64,000 nt of DNA from NCBI GenBank assembly GCA_963924555.1, contig OZ004583.1, positions 6,081,221 through 6,145,220 on the forward strand, read 5' to 3'. The DNA is from Crambe crambe (lineage: Eukaryota; Porifera; Demospongiae; Poecilosclerida; Crambeidae). Positions 31,604 to 43,371 of the stretch are shown piece by piece. Numbering within the stretch: position 1 is the stretch's first letter; every line of letters starts with the position of its first letter. A program made the translations under genes and the position numbers. A model generated the notes under the pieces. It was not told the DNA's origin. It saw only the letters and a program-made list of their open reading frames with translations, and searched no databases.

Positions 31604-32701
31604 ATGTCTTACCAAGCAGAGAACAGTCACCAAGCAGAATATGGCACTGAGATTGAGGGTTACCACGCTAGCTCAACCACAGGCATCATGGAAGCCATAT
31701 CGGCCCTGGCAGACGATGTCTCCAAGAAGTTTAGCTCTATCTCGGAGAGATTAGAGACCCTGGAAAGCAGGAACGAAGAATCAGAGATCCCTAACGAAGA
31801 TGCTAGGCCACCGGCGGCTGCAATCCCAACTCCACATGGCCATAACAACATGTTGACACTTCATTCAACACCTCGGGGTGATGATGACGGATCAAACGAC
31901 CACAGGTCCTGGGCTGACCGCTCACTGAACGAGAGGATGGACTACGAGGCGCCCCTCCCGTGGGACGATGAGGATGAAGAAGAAGCTGGGGTGAAAGTTA
32001 TAACGGTATCAGAGAACACCAAGAAGTTCCTTCAGGATACCTTCACGTGGTGCGTGAGCAACCCCACGAGGAAGAAGTGGAGAGAAAGGTACAGTGTACC
32101 CAAGTCTGCTCCAACCTGAGTCTCAAAACTGGATAAGGTCATTAAGGACCGAATCTCTTCTAAGACTGCCAAAACAGACAAAGACCTGGGAAGGATCCAG
32201 GCTTTCATCCTTGATGCCGTGGGGCCCCTCACAGCCATTGTGGAAGGGGCGGAAAAGGAGGATCTCACCTCTAAAACAGCTGCTGAAGCAGCAAGAATGG
32301 CAATGCAATTCATTGGCAATGCCTCGGCACAGCTGTCCTGGGACAGGAGGAAGGCAGCTATCATGGATATGAATCCTAAAATTGCAAATCTCGCGGAGAG
32401 AGACAGCATCTATGAAAAAGCAGCCCCCTCACTTTTCGGAGAAAAGTTCTGTAAGGAGGTAAAAGAGCACGAAGAACAACTTCGTAGCCTTGACAAGGCA
32501 TCACGGAGTGGAAGCCAAAATTTTCGTCAGGCCAGCCGCCAGCGAAAAGGAGGAGGTTATCCACCCCAATACAACAATTTCAAAGGCGGGACCTCAGGCA
32601 GATACACCACAAGAGGGGGAAGGCATCACCCATACAAAAATGGTGGAAACTATCAGAATTTCAAAGGGAAGGGGACCTTCCAAAAGAAGCAGCAGCAGTA
32701 G
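31604..32701 (+). pseudogene. DIRS gag-like gene with one in-frame TGA
   Basis: The ATG at 31604 starts a 365-codon frame interrupted only by TGA at 32117. The second half carries SKTAAEAARMAMQFIGNASA and a Gly/Arg/Lys-rich tail (GGGYPPQYNNFKGG) typical of nucleic-acid-binding Gag ends. It is probably a simple nonsense mutation. Confidence 0.7.
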
Positions 32702-32739
32702 AAGAACCTACCACAGAAACTGACTCCAATAACTTATCT

Positions 32740-33696
32740 GTGATAAGTAATCATTTTGAATCCCTTCCTCTTGTATACCCCATTATATTTTCCCAAAATT
32801 ACTGTTCTGATTGGAATTCAGTTGGAAAACTAAAATCACTCGGTGTAGTGGATATAGCGGTACAGAATACCGAGAAAAGAGCTCCCTTTGCAGGCAGACT
32901 CAAGTTATTGAATGCTAATTGGCATATCATAACCAAGGATTAGTGGGTGATACAGGCCATAAACAGGTACAGAATTGACTGGTGTGGAAGACCACACCAA
33001 TATAATAAGCCTTTTAGCAACAGATTCTCCTCAGAAGAGGAGATATGTCTGAACGAAGAGGTCCAGAAGATGACAAGAAAGGGGGCAGTGGAAATAGTAC
33101 ACAGACATCCGGAGGATGGGTTCCACTCAAACCTCTTCCTAGTCCCCCAAAAAGACGGTGGTCAGAGACCGGTAATCAATCTGAAATTCCTAAACAGTTT
33201 TGTTCAACCCCACCATTTCAAGATGGAGGAAATTCTAGTACTGAAAGATATCATGAAACAAGGGGACTGGATGACGAAAGTAGACCTAAAAGATGCATAT
33301 TTCTCAGTACCAATATGTCCAGAGGACAGGAAATTTCTCCGCTTCAGATGGAGAAACAAGACATATCAGTTCAACTGCCTACCTTTTGGTCTGTCATGCG
33401 CTCCCTGGGTCTTTACCAAGATAACCAGGGCAGCGGTGGCGATCCTAAGGAACATGGGCATTCGTCTTATCATATACATAGACGACATACTGATAATAGC
33501 AGAGACAGAGTCACAGGTAAGGGATCAGACAGCAGCCCTCTTATACCTATTGGAGAACCTGGGATTTGTGATCAACTACCCAAAATCCCAACTAAAACCA
33601 ACCCAGATGATAGACTTCCTGGGCTTCACAATAGATTCTCAGCAGATGGAGCAGGACAAAAAATACGGAGTATCAGAGCAGATACCAAGAAGCTGA
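32740..33696 (+). pseudogene. DIRS reverse transcriptase region
   Basis: RT motifs: KVDLKDAYFSVPI (motif A), LPFGLSCAPWVFTK (motif B) and YIDDILII (motif C with the catalytic Asp pair). An in-frame TAG lies at 32941. The frame fails after FLGFTIDSQQM near 33665, where the following thumb-like region moves to another frame. Confidence 0.8.
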
Positions 33697-34740
33697 GATC
33701 AGCAGAGACAGTCTCAGCGCTGAGCTATCCAGATTCCTGGAGAAGCTGAATTCCACTACTCAAGCGATTGTAATAGCGCAGCTGTTTTACAGGCACCTGC
33801 AAGAGAATCTACAAACAATCTTGAGTCAGAACGGCCAGAACTACAGTGGCATGACGACCCTTACCACACAAGCCAGGGAAGAGCTCCAATGGTGGTGGAC
33901 ACACCTTACCAACTGGAATGGGAGGAGCCTCATATCCCACCCCAACTGACTTTGGAAACAGATGCCTCCCTACGGGGATGGGGAGCGATGTGCGAGGGAG
34001 TCAGAACAGGAGGGCCCTGGTCGAGAGAGGAGCAGAGTCTCCACATAAACTGCCTAGAACTCTTGGCAGCCTCCCTGGCAGTAAATACTTCGCCAGAGAC
34101 AAGAGAAGCATCACCATACTACTGAAATGGACAACACCACTGCAATAGCATACATAAACAGGCTAGGAGGAACAGTATCTCCGCGTCTGAACCAGCTCAC
34201 AAAAGATCTTTGGCTGTGGTGCATGGAGAGAGATATATCTCTGAAAGCACAACATCTTCCAGGTATAGCAAATACCATAGCAGATGCAGAGTCCCGGAAT
34301 ATAATGGACAGAAAAGACTGAAAGTTGTGCCCCCAAGCCTTCAGGAAAATTAACCAGGAGCTAGGCCCACTGGAAGTGGACCTATTTGCCTCGAGACTGA
34401 CATCACAGCTACCAGATAATATGTCAGTTGGAGACCAGATCCAGGAGCGATTGCACAGGATGCATTCACAATGGACTGGTCTCAATGGAAAGGGTACGCC
34501 AATCCACCATGGAACTTGGTAGGCAGGGTGCTGGCACAGACAAGACACCAAAAAGCCAGACTGGTGATAGTCACACCAGTCTGGAGCTCACAAGTATGGT
34601 ACCCAACATTGCTGGACATGCTGACAGACATCCCAAGGCTGATTCCCTGGAGGGAGAATCTGATTCAACCATCACACCCAGAAGCGATGCCAGACGTGAT
34701 ACCCCAGCTAGCCGTGTGGACTATCTCAGGGGAAGATATT
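33697..34740 (+). pseudogene. DIRS RNase H region, frameshifted
   Basis: Pieces in three frames: ELSRFLEKLNSTTQAIVIAQ, then TDASLRGWGAMCEG with the RNase H Asp, HINCLELLAA, DNTTAIAYINRLGG and LPGIANTIADAESR. At least three frameshifts separate them. Confidence 0.7.
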
Positions 34741-35712
34741 GAGAGTGTCAACTTTCGGAAGAAGCTTCAGAGCTTCTCCTCGCATCATGGAGAGAGAAGT
34801 CATCCAAGAGCTATGACTCACTCTTCAGAAAGTGGCTCAGCTGGTGTAACGAAAGGAATTCAGATCCCGTTTCAGGACCTACAGGGGAAGTTAACTTCCT
34901 GGCAGATCTATTCAAGAAGGGTTATCAGTACAGATCCCTGAATGCATATAGGTCAGCAATATCATCGGTGCATGATAAAGCAGACGGCTACAAAGTAGGC
35001 CAACATTCCCTGGTAACTAGATTGCTAAAGGGTGCCTACCATCAGTGACCACCACAACCAGGTATTCATATACTTAGAGGGTAGATCAGGTGACGTCATA
35101 CATTAATGACTCAGGGGAGAATGGACAAACTATCATTGTCAGACCTAACAGCGAAGACAGTTATGTTATTGGCATTATCTAGACCTTCTAGGTCAGCAGA
35201 CCTAGCAAACTTGGACATATGATTTAGGAAATACACTCCTGAGGGAGTGGTATTCACACCTAATGCCCTGACCAAGCAGTCAAGAGCGCAGAAACCTGTA
35301 GCAGATTTTTTCTTTCCGGCTTTCCCACATAACCTCAGACTCTGTCCGGTGAAGGCACTTAAAGACTATGAAAAAAGAACAACAGACAAGAGGGGTGATA
35401 GTGTAAAACTTTTCTTAGCAACCATCAAACCACATAAACCCAGTGGCCTCATCAACAATTGCCAGATGGATTAAGAACCTTTTGGGGAAAGCAGGAGTGA
35501 ATACGGAGATATTCAAGGCCCACTCCGTACGGGGAGCATCTACTTCCACAGCTGCAATGGCAGGTATCACAATGGAGGATATCCTCAAAGCAGCTGACTG
35601 GAGTAATAAATTTTACTATAAGCCTACCAGGGACCAATCCTTTGGGAAAGTGGTGCTTTCTGGACAAGGGAACAATAGTAGCTACAAACATCATGTTGAT
35701 ATGGGAGATTGA
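34741..35712 (+). pseudogene. DIRS tyrosine recombinase
   Basis: It carries SRPSRSADLANLD with the first catalytic Arg, HSVRGAS with the H-x-x-R pair, and KFYYKP with candidate nucleophile Tyr. Stops at 35041 and 35223 and frame changes break it. The presence of this enzyme in place of a DDE integrase supports the DIRS assignment. Confidence 0.75.
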
Positions 35713-35806
35713 GCCCTTCTGAATTATAATTACAGAATGGTTCAGACCACGCAGTGGTTGCCTGCTATTCTGGATTATAAGAAGGGTGAAGTCGAACATA
35801 TCAACG
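35701..35806. repeat. DIRS internal complementary region
   Basis: Bases 35701-35728 are the complement of the element's left tip (31363-31390). Bases 35724-35796 are the complement of its right tip (about 35974-36046). The junction TATAATTA lies near 35726. Confidence 0.85.
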
Positions 35807-35844
35807 TCCCACTCATCAGCCACCCAGTTGTATTACTGACTCGC

Positions 35845-35972
35845 TAAAAGAAGACTGAATGGAAATAGGAAATGCTGAACTTTTATAAACAGGAAACACG
35901 TGGCCTTTGCGCATGCGCAGAGGCCATTTAGTACTACAAACTAGCTGATTGAGCTAGGAAGCTAGGCTAAAC
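35845..35972. repeat. DIRS right terminal inverted repeat
   Basis: Complement of the left terminal repeat; begins AAGAAGACTGAATGGAAATA and ends near CTAGGCTAAACACG. Confidence 0.85.
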
Positions 35973-36046
35973 ACGTCGACTTCACCCTTCTTATAATCCA
36001 GAATAGCTGGCAACCACTGCGTGGTCTGAGCCATTCTGTAATTATG

Positions 36047-36536
36047 GATGCAGCTGCAATTCAGTGGTTTGTAGTGTCATGTGTTTTGTGAGTTTCTGCT
36101 GCTATCAGCCACTCCATTTTTTCGTGTGTATCTAGCTAACTTTAACTTTCAGTGAAGTTCTGGTGAGTTAGGATGCAGGGTTTAGCAAGCTATATATATA
36201 GCTAGCCAGCTTTCACCTTTTTAAAGTAGTACTAGCTGTGAATCAAACGGTGTTGAGCAGGGTTCTGCCCACACTGGTCAGTGATGGTCAGATCCGATGC
36301 AAACCGACCACCAACAACCTTGCTCCGATCAGTTATTATATATGAAGTTGTTTGTAGCCCTCTGCTTATAGCTAGGCGGCCTAGATTTAGAGCTAGTTAG
36401 AGCCAACTTTTTCTTGCATGCATGATGGGCAGTAACTAGAACAATTGAGCATGCTCAGTAAGCGCCTAGTTACAACAACCACATGTGAATGTGACAGATG
36501 CAAAAGAAGTAGCTAGCTAGCTCTGCATGTGCAAGA
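36047..36536. other. No gene seen
   Basis: Spacer between the DIRS element and the transposase gene. GCTAGCTAG-type palindromes are frequent. It may include the 5' end of the hAT element, but no terminal repeat was found. Confidence 0.4.
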
Positions 36537-37945
36537 ATGTCTATTCGCCGATTCTGCAAATCAATAGAGAAGGAGAACCCTGAGCCTGGACCAATTCCTA
36601 AGCATTTCAGGCTAGATGAAGACAATGACAGCTCTGCTAGCTCTTTAGAAGATGAATCCAGCAGTGGTCACCATCTGGCACAGGAGAAGAACTCATCTAC
36701 AGCATCTGGGAGCTCATCTACAGACTCTTCAAGAAGATCTAAGAGAAACAAATTCTGTACTGAGTGGATAAAAGGAAGGCAGCATTGGTTGAAGTACGTA
36801 CCTGGTCAGGGAATGTTATGTACACTGTGTCAGAAGCATAACAAAAGCAGCCATCCATTCCCTGTAACAGACTCAGATTACAGAGCATTACAGCACATGA
36901 ACGTTGTGCTTCTCACAAATATTTATGAAAAATGGAAGCTGAAAAGAAGACCACAATTCAGAGTCCCATCAACCCCCAGGTACCTGCAAAGCCTATAGAA
37001 CAAGCCTTTACTTACCTATACTTTTTGGCAAAACAGAGAATTGTTCACACCACCAACTTTGAACCCTTGCTTGACTTGATGCAATTACATGAAGGCCAAA
37101 ATTCGAGTAGCAAAGAATGCCTTGTACACAAGTGAAAAGTCAATTCAAGAGACAATTTTCATCATTTCCGAAGTAATTGAAATGCAGATTTTGAACAAAG
37201 TGAGGCAGTCAAGCCATTTTTCCCTAATGCTGGATGAAACCACTTATTGTACTGTCACAGAACAATTGGTTATACATGCTAGGTACATTGATACAACTGG
37301 AGAGCTAAAATCTCATGATCTATAAGTGATTGATACATTACAGCCAGAAATAGAAGCACTTCGCACACCTGCACCTGGAAATGACTCACCTTGTATCAGT
37401 GTTTGTGCTGAAACCATAACTACTCATGTGTGCGAATATGTAAAGTCTGCCCAGCTTGAAATATCTAAGATGAGAGGCATTGGTACAGATGGTGCATCTA
37501 CTATGATGGGCTGTCACAATGGAATTGTTGCTCGTCTCAAGACCATTACACCCTCTGCTATCGGTGTACACTGTGCAGTAAACCACCTAAATTTAGCCTC
37601 ATCACAAGCTGGGAACAATGTTGCATATGTCAAAAAATTCAGTAACATCCTTCGTCAGCATTACAATAGTGCAGTCCAAACTGCAGGATTGGAGGCAGTT
37701 CAAACTATAATCAATGAGTCTGGAAAACTGCTTGCCCCATGCTCCACCAGGTGGCTTAGCACTGAAAGAAGTGTGAAACAGGCTAAGAAAATGCTTTATA
37801 TCTGTTGTACTTAGTCTGCAACGAGAGAGTGAAGAGCGTTCAGATGCCAAGACAGTCAGACTATATAGGCAGACTTGTGACTGAATACAGGTTTGTTTGT
37901 ACAATGTTGTTATGTGTGACACACTTCCCTATATCTTTCATCTAT

Positions 37946-37978
37946 CAAAATGCTTTCAGCATTTTGATAGATGAGAGA
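37946..37978. repeat. Perfect palindrome at insertion border
   Basis: CATCTATCAAAATGCT and its complement face each other across a 3-base loop. It marks the left border of the rearranged insert in the transposase gene. Confidence 0.8.
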
Positions 37979-38027
37979 TATAAGCTCGAGCTCGCTTGAT
38001 ATAAGCTCAATATAAGCTTAAGAAATT

Positions 38028-38479
38028 GCATCAAATCAAGCAAGGGTTCAAAGTTGGTGGCATGAGTGATTCTGTCTTGCCAAAAAGTATAGGCAAGTAA
38101 AGGCTTGTTCTATAGGCTTTGGGGGTACCTGGGGGTTGATGGCACTCTGAATTGTGGTCTTCTTTTCAGCTTCCATTTTACGAGTATTTGTGAGAAGCAG
38201 AACGTTCATGTGCTGTAATGCTCTCTAATCTGAGTCTGTTATGGGAATGGAGTTCCAAGTACTATGAGCACAATGGCTGCTTTTATTGTGCTTCTGACAG
38301 TGTACATAACATTCCCTGACCAGGTACGTACTTCAACCAATGCTGCCTTCCTTCAGAACTTGTTTTCTCTTAGATCTTCTTGAGATGAGCTCCCAGATAC
38401 TGTAGATAAGTTCTCCTCCTGTGCCAGATGGTGACCGGTCTTCTAAAGAACTAGCAGAGCTGTCATTGTCTTCAGCTCT
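38028..38479 (-). repeat. Inverted copy of transposase 5' region
   Basis: This block is the reverse complement of about 36617-37085, with small deletions and point changes. AT-rich GATATAAGCTCGCTTG-type palindromes flank it at both ends. It splits the transposase reading frame. Confidence 0.8.
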
Positions 38480-39170
38480 AGCTCGATATAAGCTTGAAGC
38501 TTATAGAGCTTATATCGATATAAGCTCGCTTGAACTGTGACTACAGTATCATACCAAAAATGGTATCAAGTATGGTCAATGCAATCAAACAGCTGAAAGC
38601 GGTAGATGGTGTGAATATGAGAACACTACCAGCATTGTTAGGAGAAATGGAGAAATCTGGAATCACACCCATCACACTTAGGAGAAGACTATTTCAAGAA
38701 GTTCATCAGAGACCCATATCTAGACACTGTAGCCAGTAATATCAGAAGATAAGTCTCTTATGGCATCTTTTGATGTCTACAATCTAGCAAAGTTCCCAAA
38801 ACTGCTCGATAGCCCAAACACAGATGAACTAGACTTACTAGAGGCATTCACAGAATATGGAAACCAAGATATCGAAACCTTAGCACATCAATTTGAGGGT
38901 GTTGTTGCCAACTCAATAGAGTGCCTGGAAGAATGGAGCAGCTTTAGACAATTTGTGTGGGAAACTGCAGTGATTTGCAACACAAGGATGTTATGCTCCG
39001 ATTCAGCATGGACACAAATCTACCCATATTTGCCGCGATCTGCCAAATGGTGCCTATATAAACTGCTGATGTTGAGGGCTAGTAGTTTCATTTTGATAAT
39101 TATTAGCTGTGAAAAAGTCCTAGAATTAGCTAGCTTGTTACTATCAATCATTCTGCCACAAACTTAAGGC

Positions 39171-39588
39171 TGGTTGGAGAAAAATTTTCAAACAGCTAAG
39201 CCAAAGGCTACCTCACCAATTTCATCATGACCACTGGGAGACTATATATGTTACCTCAAGAAATAGTCTTTAAGTCATTGGTTTTATGGATGGTGGTTTG
39301 ATATGCAAGGAGAAACAACTGTCACTCATACTGCATGTGCACTGAACAAGGCTTGCTAAAGAATGGCAGATAGAAGGAAGCTGAAGCCATACATAATATT
39401 CAAGAGTTGCTGAGTTGTCTGGAGTGGTGGTGGCATACCGTACTTCCGGGTTAATAAGCACACTTCGATATTAGGTGCACAATTTTTATTAAGCACATAA
39501 TTATTCCAATGTTGATTTTAGCTATTGTTCATTAGGCACAATAAATATTGAGTAAGGTGTCATCAGCTCAACATATCATGCACATATA
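39171..39588. other. No gene seen
   Basis: Short stretch between the transposase and the HIRAN-like fragment. No splice-supported or motif-bearing frame found. Confidence 0.4.
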
Positions 39589-39855
39589 TCACAACCCTTT
39601 CCCAAGCCTTCTATTTCCAGTAACTTCGCTGGAAACTCTTCCACCATGGCCGAGAAAGAAATGAAAGGCTCTACTAAACTTTCTAAGAACACAGCCAATG
39701 ATAGTGCTGCCTTTCATCACAGAAACAGCAAAATAATCGTGTTTGTTGCCGTGTTCTAGCACAACTCCTAGACCTTCTCCTATAGTTTGAGTCCATATGC
39801 TTTTGTAGACACAATGTCCATGAATAACGCTCTCCAGAATGAAGATAGCATCAGC
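39589..39855 (-). pseudogene. HIRAN-like domain fragment
   Basis: An 88-codon frame lacking a start ATG ends at TGA (39591-39589). It reads ILESVIHGHCVYKSIW, GLGVVLEHGNKHDYFAVSVM, then IIGCVLRKFSRAFHFFL. The pattern with xNKHDxxAVxV and a following VGxVxRxxS-like segment matches HIRAN domains, as recalled from HLTF-type and many cnidarian and sponge proteins. A stop precedes it, so it is a fragment or single exon. Confidence 0.5.
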
Positions 39856-41409
39856 CTATCAAACGTGCAGCTTATCTGTGGGTACCGGTCCGGAATGCAC
39901 ATGCGCATTTAATTACCCTGCAAATAGGCACATAATTTATTTTCTTGTTAGATAGACTCATGCTCATGCTGGAAATATGGTATAGCAGGAATGGATGGAT
40001 GAATGAAGAACTGGGTTAAACACGGTTGGGGAACACTGAACTTTTAGACAGTGACTTCTTATTTGGGATGTGAATAATATCATATTATGGACAGCGTAAA
40101 GAATGTGGTGAGGAAGTAGACTAACTCGGACATAGCTGTAATCCCTGGTAGTCTTATACTGGTCATGAGTTGGAACAAACCATTCAAGGCTGCTTACAAA
40201 GAGGACTGGATGCTGAATGGCCTGAAGACATACACAAAAGCAGGAAATGTTAATTTGCACTCCCAGTAAACTTCTCTGGGTGAAGAAAGCATGGCAGTGC
40301 AGGTGGTGAGGAACTGTGAAATTTTGGTATTCACTGCATCAAACAAGATGACATTGCTGCAGAAGCAAAAGCTGAGATCAGGAAGAAAACATACCCTCTT
40401 GGCACCACAATCAGATGAAGAACCATTTCAGAGTTGGAAGAGAATCAACAATGGAGATAGCCACATCTACATGATGCATGTACACTGTTTTTTTATTTAT
40501 TTTTTATTTCATTAAACATGCATGTTGTTGCAGCAATCATCAAGGCTTGATTCATAACCAGATATATGCTCAGAGCATCGAGAGACCAACGTTAAAAGAG
40601 AATCAATTGATTCAACACCCAGGGTGACAGATGGTAGACTAAATGAGGTCAAGGTCCATCAGCTGACACTTGTGAGTCAGTAGGGACATTGACAGATGAT
40701 AGTGAGGTAGACGAAATATCCTCTACATCATTAGATTCAAGTTTGTTAGATGATTCACGTAACGGTTGATGAGGACAAAACCGATCCTGCTGGATTGACT
40801 ATTACTGGAACTTTAAGATTAGCAGCTTGACCATTTGAAGAAACATTGTTAGTTATCAAAGGCGTTCAGGAGAGACTTTTGATATAATTGAGTTATCATC
40901 GTTGTCATCATCGGCATACTTCTGTATAGTGCACTGCAAAAATGCCTAAATAAAAATGGTGATTTTAGAAGTTGCTTTGTCTTCTACTCTTCATACTTGA
41001 GTCCTAGCACATTGAAGGTATTCTGTCTTCAAGTTAGGAGTTGCTGACAGTAGGAGGGAAGAGATATGAAAGAAAATGGTAAGTACTAGTCCAATGGGGC
41101 ATCTGATTAGAATTACTATAGAAGTGGATAGCCTGTGATGGGAGATCGATCAGCTTGAGACCAAGAACAGGAGGAGAAAAGTTAATGCATGATAAACTCA
41201 CCAACAAAGAGACTCCCAAGTAGAAAATAGATAATGTAATGTAATGTTTTGAGCTCATGGAGCTCTGATTTTTTGTATGCTGACTACAGGATAGCAGGAG
41301 ATTAACTTTTGTAGCTTCTAGTCAATCCAGCCAACCTCTTCATTTCTGCTGCATGACTTGTGCCCATGACCATCCTTACCAACTCAATTGCAGAGTTGCT
41401 ACAGAGTGG
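39856..41409. other. Unassigned DNA
   Basis: Open frames here (for example 39964-40260 minus and 40291-40515 plus) have no recognised motif. No clear repeat borders were found. Confidence 0.4.
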
Positions 41410-42060
41410 AGCCATAACTATGATAAAGCTTAGAAAGGCCATGAAAGCTTTGTGCATGGAGAATTCAAACAACAGTGGGTCATGTCAAACTAAGGTAGGG
41501 TTTCCAGCTTATATGCTACCCAAGTACCTTGTTGCTCTTCCCCAGGTTTTAGTTGGTGCTTCATAGCATCATAGATAAACTAGCTTCTACCCCGTTCCTT
41601 GTGTAGTATGGTATTATCTTTCTACTTGGTATGCAGTTGCACTTGAAAAAATTACTGGCATCATGTGGAAAAACACTAGAGCCTGAGAGACTTCCACCAA
41701 CTGAAAGAGCAGCATTCTTTCACAGTTTACGGGTTCATCATCAAGTCATTTTATGGAGAGAACTTTCAAACAAAGAGCTAGATCCTTTGCAATGGGGTTG
41801 GAAACTTGATGGAAAGATACTGATGCCCATCATGACTGATTTAGATCCTGCTCCAGATAATATGCTTAAGTTCATTCGATGCAAATAATCAAAGCGCATT
41901 TCTTCTCTGAGTACCTCAGTGCTTCGCTGCCATCACGGATCTCTAAAGCAACTTCGTCCTTCTCCATGCTATTAACTTAGAGCGCCTAACTCTACTTCGT
42001 TTTGGACTGTGCATCAGGTCAGAAATTGTACTACAGTCTCGATATTGACGATCTTTACCT
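41410..42060. mobile_element. Composite repeat R1 - cargo - R2
   Basis: The left part (R1, about 41410-41645) and right part (R2, about 41885-42060) each occur elsewhere in the window. The middle 245 bases are a gene fragment. R1 copies share GTACCTTGTTGCTCTTCCCC-like sequence ending near CTACTTGGTATG. R2 copies share TGCTATTAACTTAGAGCGCC. Confidence 0.5.
41631..41888 (+). pseudogene. C-terminal fragment of an uncharacterised invertebrate protein family
   Basis: Reads ERLPPTERAAFFHSLRVHHQ, LDPLQWGWKLDGKILMPIMT, then PAPDNMLKFIRCK before TAA. I recall the PxTxAAAxxHxxRVxxQ and LDPxxWGWK patterns from multi-copy, probably transposon-linked proteins of cnidarians and sponges. There they are followed by a Cys-rich tail, here replaced by repeat R2. 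Confidence 0.45.
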
Positions 42061-42179
42061 TACAATCTAAATTTAGCATACCTCAAGCTATTTAAGCTGT
42101 CTGTTTGCTTACCACCATATAAATGAACAAATATAGTCGAATTCCTGCTGAGCCTATCTCTTCTTTCATTGCATTTGGG

Positions 42180-42817
42180 TCACTCATCAAACTGTGACTC
42201 CTTTATTTTCTTCAATAGGGTTGTTTTTCCTTGGCCAAAAGTTGCGGAAGTAGTATCACAACCGCTCCATGCATGAATAAAGAGAATGTGCGATGATAAT
42301 GCTTCACCAGTTTTGTAAACAACATCTTTCAGCTTCCAAAGTTTCTTTTGTGACTTCATTTCTGATAAAAAGTAAACGTTTGCCATCTCTTTTTGCCAGT
42401 GATATATCAGGATATCTGTGTCATCTGCAATTACAGTGACTTCGATTCCCTGAGTTGCATACTAAGGGCACAAGCAACTATCATAGTGTCAGCATCTCCA
42501 GAACTCTGATAAACTATTTGATTATCAGCTCTCAGGTGGTGACTCAACAATGCAATGAACTGACTTTTATTTCTTTCATTGGAAAGAAATGCCTCCTGAT
42601 TTACTAGAGCCTCCATTGATTCACTGAGCTGGATATCTGCAGATACTTTCCCAAGTCTCCTAAGATGCTCCTGATCTTTTGTTGATGGTCCGCTTTCATA
42701 GCCATCAAAAATAATGCAAGTATGTTGTCCATACTTGGCATGCACATACTGCACATATGTGACCCGATTTGCGAAAACCAGCCACTCAGCGACAAAATTA
42801 ATAATGTGATAGGCCAA
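42180..42817 (-). pseudogene. Middle part of the same protein family, frameshifted
   Basis: Reads CIIFDGYESGPSTKDQEHLR, NERNKSQFIALLSHHL and GDADTMIVACAL. Then, after a frameshift near 42455, IEVTVIADDTDILIYHW and HILFIHAWSGCDTTSATFGQ. The conserved Asp residues (DGY, DADT, DDTD) suggest a PIN/FEN-like nuclease, but that is inference. It is inverted relative to the fragment at 41631-41888. Confidence 0.45.
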
Positions 42818-42939
42818 CGTTTAGTCAGTTGACCCAAAATTAGACAAAAAAATTTTTATAGCACTAGTGACAACTATGATCCTTGAACAAACAACAGACA
42901 AACTTTTGGAGCTCAGACTAAAGTACAAAGGCTTCAAAT

Positions 42940-43180
42940 GAAGCACTAAAGTCAGCTAGTCAGCCATGAAAGCTTCGTGCACGGAGATTCCAATAGCAGA
43001 AAGCCATGTGGAAAATCATCAGAACTAAAGTAGGCTTTTAAGTTTATGTGCTCGGAAATATGAACTGACTAAGCTATCTACGCTACCTTCGATACTTTGT
43101 TTCTCTTCCCCGAGCTTCGGTTGGCGCTTCTTAGTGCCAGAAGGCAAGAAACTAGCCTCTTTCTAACTTTAGTTCGAAAC
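42940..43180. repeat. R1 repeat copy
   Basis: Similar to 41410-41645, 48705-48990 and 51880-52180. Markers are a GCATGGAGAATCCAACAGCAG-like block, then CTTCCCCGAGCTTCGGTTGG. Confidence 0.55.
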
Positions 43181-43371
43181 TCCACCCATCATTTTTGCCA
43201 TGGAATTTTTGTAGTGCACGGGCGTGTCCGGAAACAATGTTTACGTAGCTTACTCAGCTTTTTCAGAAACGCTAATGGACGCTTCTTGAAACTTCTAAGA
43301 GCTGTTCCTCGGGCATCTTAGAAGCTACAGCTTTGAAATTTGCACAATAGAGAGCCTAGGGGCCATAGATA

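Larger units (their letters stand above)
31361..36046 (+). mobile_element. DIRS-type tyrosine-recombinase retrotransposon (decayed)
   Basis: About 4.7 kb with inverted terminal repeats, gag-like, RT, RNase H and tyrosine recombinase regions. An internal complementary region at 35701-35806 pairs with both outer ends. This layout is diagnostic of DIRS elements, which integrate through a circular intermediate without target-site duplication. In-frame stops and frameshifts in gag and pol show it is inactive. It sits on the opposite strand to gene B, just upstream of the helical exon. Confidence 0.85.
36537..39170 (+). pseudogene. hAT-like transposase (ZNF862-type), broken
   Basis: Begins MSIRRFCKSIEKENPEP, then a TTF-type zinc-finger pattern (WLKYVPGQGMLCTLCQKHN). 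Next come SHFSLMLDETTYCTV with the catalytic Asp region, RGIGTDGASTMMGC, GVHCAVNHLNLASSQA and PCSTRWLSTERSVKQA. The C-terminal part resumes at 38530 after an insertion. A stop (37323), frameshifts near 37000 and 37090, and the insertion make it non-functional. Similar proteins occur as domesticated genes, but the damage here argues for a dead transposon. Confidence 0.7.

Noticed and set aside
33045-33749. 234-codon frame overlapping the reverse transcriptase
   Set aside because: Alternate frame of the RT; only its last part, after a frameshift, carries real pol sequence.
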